Below are positions 30,004 through 38,221 of a DNA stretch of 39,342 nucleotides, piece after piece. Below the pieces are notes generated by a model. That model saw only the letters and a list, made by a program, of their open reading frames with translations. It made no database searches and had not been told where the DNA came from. The stretch spans positions 1 to 39,342 of the forward strand of contig DAOWCY010000045.1 in assembly GCA_030639305.1 (NCBI GenBank). The letters run 5' to 3'. Within the stretch, counting starts at the first letter, position 1. Each line of letters opens with the position of its first letter. The position numbers were made by a program, and so were the translations under genes. Origin of the DNA: JAGLQA01 sp023135565 (GTDB lineage: Bacteria > Acidobacteriota > Aminicenantia > UBA2199).

Positions 30004-32058
30004 ATGAAAATTAGATATTTTCTCACTTTTTGTTTATGCGTTCTCTTAGGATTCTCAACGATCCTGATGGGCGCGGATACGGGAAAACTCACCTTTGATA
30101 AATATCATTCCCCGGCACAAGTAAAAACGCTGCTCAAATCCTGGGCGGCAAAATTCCCGGCCCTGACAAAACTCGTATCCATAGGCAAAACCTATAAAAC
30201 AAACGATCTCTATGTGCTGCGCATCGCCGCGCCGGGAAAAATAAATCCCGACTCGAGACCGGCGGTATTTGTTTCGGCTAACCTGGAAGGTAACCACCTG
30301 CCGGGAACAGAAGCAGCCCTGATGTTGATTAGCAAACTCCTCAACGGGAATAAAACCGGCAAAGAGATCGCTTCTTTCCTAAAAACAAGAACCGTGTATA
30401 TTGCCCCGCTCCTGAACCCCGACGCGGCCCGGCAATTCTTCTCAAAACCCGTAGACGAACGCAAAACCAACTACAAGCCCGTAGACGACGATTTAGACGA
30501 ACTATTCGACGAAGATGGCCCCGATGATCTTAACAAAGACGGGCTAATTTCCTGCATGAGGGTCAAAGACCCGCAGGGCGAATGGTTCCCCGACCCGGCG
30601 CAGCCCCGCCTGATGAGAAAAGCAGACGCTGCGAAAGGAGAAAAAGGAATCTATTCCCTGTACAGCGAAGGACTCGATAACGACAACGACGGTAAATACA
30701 ACGAAGACCCTCCCGGCGGCGTGGAACTGAACCGCAATTTCCCCCACGATTTCGAATACAACGTCAAAACCACCGGGATCTGGCCCGTTTCCCAGGCCGA
30801 AACCATCGCCTTAGTGGAATTTTTTACTGCTCATCCCAACATTGCCCTGGTACTCAATTTTTCTACCGAGAACACACTGCTCAATTTGCAGCAGACAGGC
30901 AAAGTTAGGGCAGGAGGCGCAAAAGTCAAAGTGCCGAAACTTATTGCCCCGATGTTAGGCTTAGACCCGGACACCGATTACTCTCTAAAAGAGATCGTGG
31001 AAATCGTTAAGGGCTTAAATATAGTGCCGGCCGGTATCGAAGTCACCGAAGAGATGGTAGCCATGTTCTTCGGCTTAGGCCCGGCAATGGACATAGATAA
31101 AAAAGATATGCCCTACTTGCAGGCCATCCAAAAAGAGTACAAAGAAGCATTAAAAGCAGCTAAACTCGATTACCCCCAGAAAAAGGCAAAAGGAGTCGTA
31201 AAAGGTTCTTTCGCCGCTTACTGTTATTTCCAATTGGGCGTCCAGGTTTTCTCAACGGATTTGTGGGCCGTCCCCGAAGCGAAAAAAAAGGATAAAAAAG
31301 ATACCCTGGATGCTGAAAAATTGAAAGCCATGTCCGCCGACGAGTTTGTAGCCTTAGGCGAAGAAAAAATAGACGCCTTTCTTAAAGAACAGGGAGCGCC
31401 GCCCAATGTCAATGCCGCCATATTGATAAAAACAGTGCAGGAAGGACGCCTTACCCCGCCCAAAATGGCGGAAATGTTGGCGCAAATGCCTAAAAAAGCA
31501 GCCGCCGCTGATGGCGAACATGCCGACGCCTACATACTAAAATGGAGCGACTCCATTCTCAAAGGAAAAGGTTTCAACGCCTGGAAACCCTACAAACATC
31601 CCACTTTAGGAGATGTAGAAATAGGCGGCTTTATCCCCTATTTGAAGACAACGCCCCCAATCAAGGCATTAGAAAAGACCATCTCCCTGCACATTGATTT
31701 TTACCTTAAGCTGATGCAGCGCCTGCCGCGGTTGGTTATCGAAGAGACCCGGGTCGAAGCTCTAAGCAGCGACCTTTTCCAGGTGACGCTCTTTATCGGC
31801 AATGGCGGCTGGTTTCCCACCTCAACCGCCCAGGGCAGGAGGGCGCGCACGGCCTGGCCCATCAGGGTTAGCCTTAAGACAGACGCCGGGCAATCTATCT
31901 TTTCCGGGCGGTCCCTGGAGACCATCCCCTCTTTAGAGGGCAGCGGGGATACCAAAAAAATAGAATGGACTATCAGGGGCAAAAAAGGCTCGCAGGTTTC
32001 CATAACCGCCGCTTCTCCTAAGTGCGGTTCAGTTACCGCCCTTGTGACGCTAAAGTAA
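30004..32058 (+). CDS. M14-family carboxypeptidase homologue with a rearranged zinc site
   Basis: A 684-residue secreted protein (signal peptide 1-23) related to zinc carboxypeptidases. Aligned with the next gene, the zinc motif HGNE is replaced by EGNH (E95, H98), so the His and Glu ligands are swapped. The third ligand His becomes Ser287 (VLNFSTEN) and the catalytic Glu becomes Asp419 (FSTDLW). The N-terminal fold, the acid-rich segments DDDLDELFDEDGPDDLNKDG and DNDNDGKYNEDPPGG, and a C-terminal beta domain (FQVTLFIGNGGWFPTS) are shared. About 100 extra residues are inserted around 320-410 and 440-510. It is probably inactive as a carboxypeptidase and may bind peptides or assist the next protein, or it has a different metal site. 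Secreted, cotranscribed with the active paralogue. Confidence 0.8.
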   Translation: MKIRYFLTFCLCVLLGFSTILMGADTGKLTFDKYHSPAQVKTLLKSWAAKFPALTKLVSIGKTYKTNDLYVLRIAAPGKINPDSRPAVFVSANLEGNHLPGTEAALMLISKLLNGNKTGKEIASFLKTRTVYIAPLLNPDAARQFFSKPVDERKTNYKPVDDDLDELFDEDGPDDLNKDGLISCMRVKDPQGEWFPDPAQPRLMRKADAAKGEKGIYSLYSEGLDNDNDGKYNEDPPGGVELNRNFPHDFEYNVKTTGIWPVSQAETIALVEFFTAHPNIALVLNFSTENTLLNLQQTGKVRAGGAKVKVPKLIAPMLGLDPDTDYSLKEIVEIVKGLNIVPAGIEVTEEMVAMFFGLGPAMDIDKKDMPYLQAIQKEYKEALKAAKLDYPQKKAKGVVKGSFAAYCYFQLGVQVFSTDLWAVPEAKKKDKKDTLDAEKLKAMSADEFVALGEEKIDAFLKEQGAPPNVNAAILIKTVQEGRLTPPKMAEMLAQMPKKAAAADGEHADAYILKWSDSILKGKGFNAWKPYKHPTLGDVEIGGFIPYLKTTPPIKALEKTISLHIDFYLKLMQRLPRLVIEETRVEALSSDLFQVTLFIGNGGWFPTSTAQGRRARTAWPIRVSLKTDAGQSIFSGRSLETIPSLEGSGDTKKIEWTIRGKKGSQVSITAASPKCGSVTALVTLK

Positions 32059-32070
32059 AAGGAGGAAAAA

Positions 32071-33855
32071 ATGAGACACAATATTAAAAATAAAATTTTT
32101 TGTATTTTACCGGGACTAATTTTGTTACTGTTGTTAAACGCCAATCTCTTTTCCCGGGGCATAGAAAGCCTCTCTTTCGATCATTATTACGACCATGCTG
32201 AACTCACGCGCACACTAAAATCCCTGGAAAAAGCTTATCCCCGTTTTTTAACTTTAAAGTCCTTAGGGAAAAGTCACCAGGGCCGGGATATCTGGGCGCT
32301 CATCCTGGACAACCCGAAAACCGGCCCGGCCAAACACAAACCCGGTTTTTACATCGACGGCAACATCCACGGCAACGAGATCCAGGGCACGGAAGCCACC
32401 CTCTACATGCTCTGGTATTTGCTCAAAAACTACGGCAAGACCGAGTTGGTTACCCGCCTATTGGACGAAAAGGTTTTTTACATGATACCTACCATGAACC
32501 CCGACAGCCGCGATGTATATATCAACGGAATCGCCGACCCCGACTGGCCCCGAACCGGGCTTATTCCTTTAGATGACGACCAGGACGGCGTTGCGGATGA
32601 AGACGGCGCCGAAGACTTAGATGGCGACGGTTCTATCACCCAAATGTGGAAAAAAGACCCCAAGGGCACTTTCAAGCGCCATCCTTCCAACCCGGAGCTG
32701 CTGGTGCCTATCAAGCCTGGAGAAAAAGGGGAATTTCTTTTCTTAGGAATGGAAGGAATCGACAACGACGGCGACGGCTTCATTAACGAGGACGGACCCG
32801 GCGGTTATGATATGAACCGCAATTACGGTTACAACTGGCAGCCGAATTATGTACAGGTAGGTGCGGGGACTTATCCTTTTTGCTGGCCCGAAACTAAGGC
32901 CACCCTCGGTTTTCTCCTGGACCACCCCAATATTGCCGGAGCTCAGTGCTACCACAATTTCGGCGGAATGATCGTCAGGGGGCCGGGAGCCACCAACTTA
33001 GGGGACATCCCCGGTGCGGATAAGAAAGTCTATGACTACATCGGCGAAAGAGGAGAAAAGATACTGCCCGGTTACAAATACATGACAGTCTATAAAGACA
33101 TGTATACGGTTTATGGCGGCAGTGTGGACTTCCTTTTTAATACTCTCGGTATCTACTCTTATGTCAATGAATTAGATATCGACCCCTTCGATGTCTTCGG
33201 GTTGCACCAGGATGAAGAAGCCGGGAAAAAAGCGCCTAAAGAAGATGAAGAACTGCAGTATTGGCGTTCTTTTTCGAAGGATTTGAACCGTTTGTTTTAC
33301 CATGAAAGGGTGCTTATGGGCGAGCATTATACGAAGTTAAAACCCTACAAACATCCTCTTTATGGGGAAGTCTTTATCGGCGGTATAAAAAAATTCGGAC
33401 AGCGGGTATCGCCTCTTTTCAAACTGGCCGAAACCTGTCACCGCAACACCGCTTTTTGTTTGTTTCATGCCGACCAACTGGCCCGGCTCGCTTTCGACAA
33501 AGTAAAAGTCAAAAAGTTAGCCGGCGGGCTTTACCAATTGGATGTTTGCATTGCCAACAGCCGGGTGACGCCGTCTATTTCGTACTGGGCGCAGCAGAAG
33601 AAGCTGCACCGCGCCGACCGTTTCAAGGTTGCCGGCAGTAATGTTAAACTTTTAGCAGCCGGAGTTCTGACTGATTCTTTCCGCGGCATTACCAAAAAAA
33701 TCGAGTGCCGCAAGAATTTCTTTTGGGTGTCGGAAGGAATTCCCGGGTTTGGAAAAGTGGATTTCCGTCTGCTGGTAAAAGGCAGTGGCAGTGTTAGTTT
33801 GATTTATGATTCTTTAAAAGGCGGATTACACGAGAAGTCTATACGTTTAAAATAG
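32071..33855 (+). CDS. M14-family zinc carboxypeptidase, secreted
   Basis: A 594-residue exported peptidase with signal sequence. The zinc ligands H100, E103 (NIHGNEIQGTEA) and H295 (CYHNFGG) and the catalytic E367 (SYVNELDID) are all present. The acid-rich loops (DDDQDGVADEDGAEDLDGDG, and DNDGDGFINEDGPGG ahead of MNRN) look like calcium-binding DxDxDG insertions. A C-terminal beta domain (YQLDVCIANSRVTPSIS) follows. It probably releases C-terminal amino acids from peptides outside the cell. The gene begins 12 bases after the previous stop with AAAGGAGGA, so the two paralogues form an operon. A terminator-like hairpin follows. Confidence 0.9.
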   Translation: MRHNIKNKIFCILPGLILLLLLNANLFSRGIESLSFDHYYDHAELTRTLKSLEKAYPRFLTLKSLGKSHQGRDIWALILDNPKTGPAKHKPGFYIDGNIHGNEIQGTEATLYMLWYLLKNYGKTELVTRLLDEKVFYMIPTMNPDSRDVYINGIADPDWPRTGLIPLDDDQDGVADEDGAEDLDGDGSITQMWKKDPKGTFKRHPSNPELLVPIKPGEKGEFLFLGMEGIDNDGDGFINEDGPGGYDMNRNYGYNWQPNYVQVGAGTYPFCWPETKATLGFLLDHPNIAGAQCYHNFGGMIVRGPGATNLGDIPGADKKVYDYIGERGEKILPGYKYMTVYKDMYTVYGGSVDFLFNTLGIYSYVNELDIDPFDVFGLHQDEEAGKKAPKEDEELQYWRSFSKDLNRLFYHERVLMGEHYTKLKPYKHPLYGEVFIGGIKKFGQRVSPLFKLAETCHRNTAFCLFHADQLARLAFDKVKVKKLAGGLYQLDVCIANSRVTPSISYWAQQKKLHRADRFKVAGSNVKLLAAGVLTDSFRGITKKIECRKNFFWVSEGIPGFGKVDFRLLVKGSGSVSLIYDSLKGGLHEKSIRLK

Positions 33856-33866
33856 AACGAACTATC

Positions 33867-33915
33867 GGGGCGGGTATTCCCGGATTATCATCCAGGGTCC
33901 CGCCTCCTTTTTTTT
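33867..33915 (+). terminator. Probable intrinsic terminator of the M14 operon
   Basis: GGCGGG (33869-33874) and CCCGCC (33899-33904) bracket a 24-base loop, followed by TCC and eight T residues (33908-33915), 12 bases after the stop codon. Confidence 0.55.
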
Positions 33916-33924
33916 ACCCCCCTC

Positions 33925-34059
33925 GTGCGGCGGCGCGGGGAGCCAATAAGCCGCTTCGCGGCAAGGGGCAGCGTGTGAGCGTTTTTGATTTTAAATAAAT
34001 AAAAGTTTTGATCAAACTTTTTCAAAAGTTTGGCCCCCGGCAGGGCCGCCGGAGGCAAG
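33925..34059 (+). repeat. A+B repeat ahead of the third ATPase gene
   Basis: GCGGCGGCGCGGGGAGCC, GCCGCTTCGCGGC, then a complete B core with CAAACTTTTTCAAAAGTTTG and GGCAGGGCCGCCGGAGGCAAG. The -35 hexamer of the next gene begins eight bases further on. Confidence 0.9.
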
Positions 34060-34066
34060 GTCGCTT

Positions 34067-34095
34067 TTGTTTTTTTATCAAATCTTTGTTATAAT
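34067..34095 (+). promoter_or_regulatory. Promoter of the third ATPase gene
   Basis: TTGTTT (34067-34072) and TATAAT (34090-34095) are 17 bp apart. Unlike the ATPase genes at 17467 and 18821, there is a normal leader of about 25 bases with AAAGGAG before a GTG start. Confidence 0.55.
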
Positions 34096-34127
34096 TGAGT
34101 CGGAACAAATACCAAAAGGAGTTAAAC

Positions 34128-35732
34128 GTGAGGCAATTTTCTTCATATGGCCCAGTGAATAATAAGCTGCATTATTACGCACCCAGGAAAGAATTGATCG
34201 ATAAAGCATATACGCAGTTGATAGGCGGCGAATCCGCCGAAGGCGGCCATTGCCTCACCGTTTGGGCGCCCAGGCAGACCGGGAAATCATGGCTTATGCA
34301 GCAAATACTTCTTCGTCTGCGCGGGGACGCCCGGTTCGATGTGCTCAAAATCAACTTAGAACCCCTAAAGTACGAAAAAGATGCCGTAAAAATCATGAAT
34401 AAAATTGCCGAAAAAATCGGGGCTGGATTAGATAAAACCTTCTCACCTATCGAAGACCCGGATCAATTCCAGGATAACTTTAAAAAGGGCATAATCGAAA
34501 AGCCCCTTATTTTAATTTTAGATGAATTCGATTCCCTTGCCAAAGAGGCGATAAACGCGATAGTAAGCGCCTTCAGGAACATCTACAATACCCGTTTGGA
34601 CGAAATGGATACTCCCTCCGAAGAAAAATCTTACCTGCTTCACGGGGTGGCTTTGATCGGGATTCACAGCGCCATCGGCATAGACAGCGACAGGGGTTCG
34701 CCGTTCAATGTACAGCGCGGCCTACACGTACCCAACCTGACTTACGAGGAAGTGGAAGGTATGTTCAAATGGTATGAAAAAGAGAGCGGACGTGAGGTGA
34801 AAACCGAAGTGATCGAACGGCTGTTCGCTGAAACCCACGGCCAGCCCGGTTTAACCTGTTGGCTCGGGGAATTGCTCACCACAGGTTTCGATGATTACAG
34901 CAGCGATACCGCCCGTCCCATCGAAGCGGCGGACTTTGAAACCGTATATGCTGCTGCCGCGGACACCCTGCCTAATAACAACATCCTTAATATTATCAAT
35001 AAAGCCACCCGCGAAAACAACAAACACTTTGTGCTCAAGATGTTTCAAACCGGTGAGAAAATACGTTTCCGGTTCGATGAACCTACTATCGGTGCGTTAT
35101 ATATGAACGGCGTTATAGATAAAGAGAAAGGTGAACACAACCGTTATTATGTTCGTTTTTCCTGTCCTTTTGTACAGAAGCGGTTATTCAATTATTTTGC
35201 GGCTGAAATATTCAGCGACATGGGTCAATTGGTGGAATCGCTGACCAGGACCGACAATGTGATCACCCCTACCCGCCTTAATGTCCGCGAACTTTTACGG
35301 CTTTATCAAGCCTATTTAGACAGGAACAAATCCTGGCTTTTTAAAGAAGCGCCCCGCCGCAGTGACCAACGGGTATATGAAGCGGTTTTTCATTTTAATT
35401 TGTATGCTTATATCGACCGTTTTTTGCAAGATAGAGACGGAGTTGTTTTCCCCGAATTCCCCACCGGCAATGGGAAGATCGACCTGCTTATTCGCTATCG
35501 TAAAACTATCTACGGCCTGGAGTTGAAGAGTTTTTCCGATTTTGCCGCTTACCGGCGGGCATTGGATAAAGCCGCGCAGTATGGCGAGCAGCTCCGGCTC
35601 AGTGAGATTTACTTAGTCACTTTTTTAGAAGCAGTGGAAGAGAAAAAGAGACAGGAATATGAAGCCGAATACGTTGATGCCCGCAGCGGTGTAACGGTGA
35701 AACCGGTTTTCATCCAGACCGGGGCAGTGTAA
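34128..35732 (+). CDS. AAA-like ATPase fused to a PD-(D/E)XK nuclease-fold domain, paralogue of 18821
   Basis: A 534-residue protein starting at a GTG with AAAGGAG. An in-frame TTG at 34095 lies inside the promoter. Walker A is APRQTGKSW (47-55), preceded by HCLTVW; Walker B is LILILDEFDSL (D132, E133). The NIINKATRENNKHF motif in the middle parallels NIINKAKQH in the gene at 18821. The C-terminal nuclease fold has NGKIDLLIRY (D452) and YGLELKSF (E465, K467). The two paralogues share order and spacing, but their N-terminal sequences have diverged. Function unknown; a substrate-specific nuclease controlled by ATP is the simplest reading. Confidence 0.85.
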   Translation: MRQFSSYGPVNNKLHYYAPRKELIDKAYTQLIGGESAEGGHCLTVWAPRQTGKSWLMQQILLRLRGDARFDVLKINLEPLKYEKDAVKIMNKIAEKIGAGLDKTFSPIEDPDQFQDNFKKGIIEKPLILILDEFDSLAKEAINAIVSAFRNIYNTRLDEMDTPSEEKSYLLHGVALIGIHSAIGIDSDRGSPFNVQRGLHVPNLTYEEVEGMFKWYEKESGREVKTEVIERLFAETHGQPGLTCWLGELLTTGFDDYSSDTARPIEAADFETVYAAAADTLPNNNILNIINKATRENNKHFVLKMFQTGEKIRFRFDEPTIGALYMNGVIDKEKGEHNRYYVRFSCPFVQKRLFNYFAAEIFSDMGQLVESLTRTDNVITPTRLNVRELLRLYQAYLDRNKSWLFKEAPRRSDQRVYEAVFHFNLYAYIDRFLQDRDGVVFPEFPTGNGKIDLLIRYRKTIYGLELKSFSDFAAYRRALDKAAQYGEQLRLSEIYLVTFLEAVEEKKRQEYEAEYVDARSGVTVKPVFIQTGAV

Positions 35733-35763
35733 CATCTGTGGGGGGGAATATTTCCAGCGCCAT

Positions 35764-35931
35764 GACTAAAAAAATCGAAACAACACAGATTGAAACCCCG
35801 CCCCCGGCTAAGACCGGGAATCCCTGGATAGATAAATTCGGCTGTTTTAAGGATGATCCGACTTTTGATAATTTAGAGGCTGAAATCGACTCCTATCGAA
35901 AAGAGATCGACTCCCGAAGTAAACCTTGAAT
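35764..35931 (+). CDS. VapB/RHH-like antitoxin fragment, no toxin partner
   Basis: A 55-residue frame starting at ATG 35764: a charged Thr/Pro-rich leader, then NPWIDKFGCFKDDPTFDNLE followed by AEIDSYRKEID. The pattern of an aromatic-Gly-x-Phe/Trp-Lys-Asp-Asp-Pro motif, then helix and YR(K/R)E, is typical of the toxin-binding C-terminus of VapB-type antitoxins of PIN toxins. The usual downstream PIN gene is missing; the following 350 bases hold no recognisable gene. The frame also opens 26 bases earlier from a GTG at 35738, but the ATG is preferred. It may be a remnant or a solitary antitoxin. Confidence 0.6.
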
Positions 35932-36286
35932 CTCAACAGTCAACTCATAAGGAATGCGGAATTTAGATTATTTTTATTCAGATTTACTTGTCACTTCATG
36001 CTTTCATACTCTCATTTCCCAACTATCGGAAATTTCATAAATAGCATTCACAACTCCACCTGCGCAAATTTTCAACCACAACATCGCCATTCTTCTTAAA
36101 AATCATAGAATCAGAATCTCTCCATTGAAAAAGTGCACGGTGCATGACTTTATGACTTTTTGTCAATAGCAGCATAGAAGGAGCAGATGGAAGGTGCTGT
36201 GAAATTTGTGTGAACCTGTACTGTTGTTCCGTGAAAATCTTGTTTTTTTGCGAAGATTTTTTAAAATGAGACCGATGTTTCAGATG
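35932..36286. other. Intergenic region without a recognised gene, containing repeat S
   Basis: AT-rich, no convincing gene. On the minus strand a short frame near 36035-36105 reads MIFKKNGDVVVENLRRW and then stops, possibly a decayed gene fragment. Repeat S copy 1 occupies 36130-36218. Confidence 0.6.
36130..36218 (+). repeat. Repeat S, copy 1
   Basis: AAGTGCACGGTGCATGACTT, TATGACTTTTTGTCAATAGC, AGCATAGAAGGAGCAGATGG, AAGGTGCTGTGAAATTTGTG. It has three inverted-repeat parts: TGCACGGTGCA, TGACTTTTTGTCA, and CAGCA pairing with TGCTG. Confidence 0.9.
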
Positions 36287-38011
36287 TTATAGGTTGCGGA
36301 TACCATCCGCCTCTTTTACATAAACGTCTTTGCCACGGAATACAATCGCCAGCTTTTTTATGTTCTTTATCCCTCTCTCTACAAGCTCGGTTTCGTATTT
36401 CTTTTCTTCTATCTGTGACAGGGCAGACTGTACCGCCGATTCCAGGGTTTCCTTTTTCCTGGTTTTTTTAAATTCGATGATAAAGCCCAATTTATTTTTA
36501 TCTCCGGGGATGATCATAATATCGTACCTGCCGTAGCCGCTTTCCCGGTTGCTCTTGACTTCGTAACCGGGCGAAAGCCAGAGGAATAAGCCCATGACAA
36601 AAGCATGATAAACCTTTTCCGGTTCTGCCGCCGTATCGAAAAAACTCATGGCTTTCATCACATAATCGGAAAAAATTTCCTCGAATACATCGATATCTCC
36701 TGCTAAAAGTGCGTTTAACATTGTTTCTAATTTCTTGTTTTCTATTTTAGTGGAAAAATAGCGGTCCACCACTTTGGTGTAGGCAGCTCTTACTTCCTTG
36801 TTGGGAATCGAGAGGGTATAATAGACCTTTTCAAACACATCATCCTTTCTACTAAAAGATTGCCTTAAGTAACCGCCCATCAAAAGAAAACTCCACAAAG
36901 TGTCCTCGTTTGAAAAAATATCTTTAAGCACAATGTTTTCTTCCACGGCTTTTTCGATTTGTTCCCCGCGGATGAGCTGTTCCAATTCTTCTTTGAGCTC
37001 CTTTCCCCCTTTTGACAGCAGGGTTTCGACGATGCGGTTGTCGGACGTATTGATCCAATAGGGTTTTAATTCCTTTTGCTTATTGCCTAAAAAGTTGATA
37101 ATCGACCAGGGGTTGTAAATCACTTTGTCCCCGAATAAGTAGCCGTTATACCAGCGCTGCACCTCCGCGTATCTATCTAATAGAGCGAAATCCTTAAGAA
37201 GCGCTTCTACTTCCTTTTCGGTAAAGCCGAAGTAATCGTCGAACTCCGCGGAGGTCAGGGTATAGACTCCCAGGTTGTTTAAACCGGAAAAAATCGATTC
37301 TTTAGCCACACGCATGATACCGCTGATAATACCTTTCTCCACGTACCGGTCGGTGTCTTTCAATCCCCCGCCTAAGAAGTTTCGCATAAAATTAACGATT
37401 TCTTCATAGTAATCGTGACTAAAACCGGCATGGATGGGCGCATCGTATTCATCCACCAGGATAACCGCTTTCCGGTCATAGAACCGCGTCAGGTAGAAAA
37501 GCAGTTTTTCCAGGCTATTTTCGTAATCGCCTTTACCGCCTGTAAGGTCGATGATCTTCTTAAAATACTTTTTTTCCGACGGTTTTAGTTTTGCACTGTC
37601 AAGCAGGTAATCATGTTTTAGATATTCACCCTGCACCAATTGTTTTATCTTACTCCAACAGGAGTTCCAATCCAATTCTTTAATGTTCCTGAAAGAGATG
37701 AAAATCACCGGGTGTTTACCCTGTCCCCGGAGGTATTCGCCGCCTGCCCGGCGGATCAGGAAAGGGGTGAACAATTCTTCGTGGTTTTGTTCAGCGCCGC
37801 CAGGGGTTTCCGTGGGGCAGCAGTCGAAGAAATATTTTACCATAGAGAGATTCAAGGTTTTTCCGAAACGCCTGGGACGCGGTATCAGGAATATTTTATC
37901 GCCTTTATCTAATATCTCTTTGATAAACAGGGTTTTATCGACGTAGCAGTAGTTCCCTGTTACGATCTCTTTAAAATCCGATATTCCTATGGGCAATTTT
38001 TTTGTTTTCAT
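36287..38011 (-). CDS. AAA-ATPase-like/DUF1703 protein with PD-(D/E)XK nuclease domain
   Basis: A 574-residue protein of the widespread AAA-ATPase-like plus nuclease (PF09820/PF08011) type. It starts KLPIGISDFKEIVTGNYCYVDKT, with the P-loop IPRPRRFGKTLN (43-54) and Walker B AVILVDEYDAPI (D187, E188). The C-terminal nuclease fold has GYGRYDIMIIP (D497) and LGFIIEFKKTR (E513, K515). Such genes are often multicopy in bacteria with many accessory regions; their role is unsettled, with proposals of nuclease, defence or translocation functions. The ATG at 38011 follows GGAAG. It lies between repeat S copies 1 and 2, like an independent cassette. Confidence 0.9.
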   Translation of the reverse strand: MKTKKLPIGISDFKEIVTGNYCYVDKTLFIKEILDKGDKIFLIPRPRRFGKTLNLSMVKYFFDCCPTETPGGAEQNHEELFTPFLIRRAGGEYLRGQGKHPVIFISFRNIKELDWNSCWSKIKQLVQGEYLKHDYLLDSAKLKPSEKKYFKKIIDLTGGKGDYENSLEKLLFYLTRFYDRKAVILVDEYDAPIHAGFSHDYYEEIVNFMRNFLGGGLKDTDRYVEKGIISGIMRVAKESIFSGLNNLGVYTLTSAEFDDYFGFTEKEVEALLKDFALLDRYAEVQRWYNGYLFGDKVIYNPWSIINFLGNKQKELKPYWINTSDNRIVETLLSKGGKELKEELEQLIRGEQIEKAVEENIVLKDIFSNEDTLWSFLLMGGYLRQSFSRKDDVFEKVYYTLSIPNKEVRAAYTKVVDRYFSTKIENKKLETMLNALLAGDIDVFEEIFSDYVMKAMSFFDTAAEPEKVYHAFVMGLFLWLSPGYEVKSNRESGYGRYDIMIIPGDKNKLGFIIEFKKTRKKETLESAVQSALSQIEEKKYETELVERGIKNIKKLAIVFRGKDVYVKEADGIRNL

Positions 38012-38025
38012 TTTCTTCCGGGACA

Positions 38026-38053
38026 ATTATACATCAAAATAAAACAAAGTAAA
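38026..38053 (-). promoter_or_regulatory. Promoter of the DUF1703-type gene
   Basis: Minus-strand TTTACT (38048-38053), 16 bp, TATAAT (38026-38031). Only about nine bases would separate the transcription start from the ATG at 38011. Confidence 0.5.
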
Positions 38054-38083
38054 AGTGGCGCTTGCCGGAAAAGTGCACGAAAT

Positions 38084-38156
38084 ATGCACGGTGCATGACT
38101 TTTTGTCAATAGCAGCATAGAAGCAGAAGATGGAAGGTGCTGTTAAATTTGTGTAA
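38084..38156 (+). repeat. Repeat S, copy 2
   Basis: ATATGCACGGTGCATGACTT, then TTTGTCAATAGCAGCATAGAAGCAGA and TGGAAGGTGCTGTTAAATTT. It shares ATGCACGGTGCAT and GTCAATAGCAGCATAGAAG with copy 1, minus the inserted TATGACT. Confidence 0.9.
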
Positions 38157-38221
38157 AGATGAATCATTTACACACTTACATACACCGACCCCGGCAGCCC
38201 TTCCTGCTGCTCTTAAAAATA

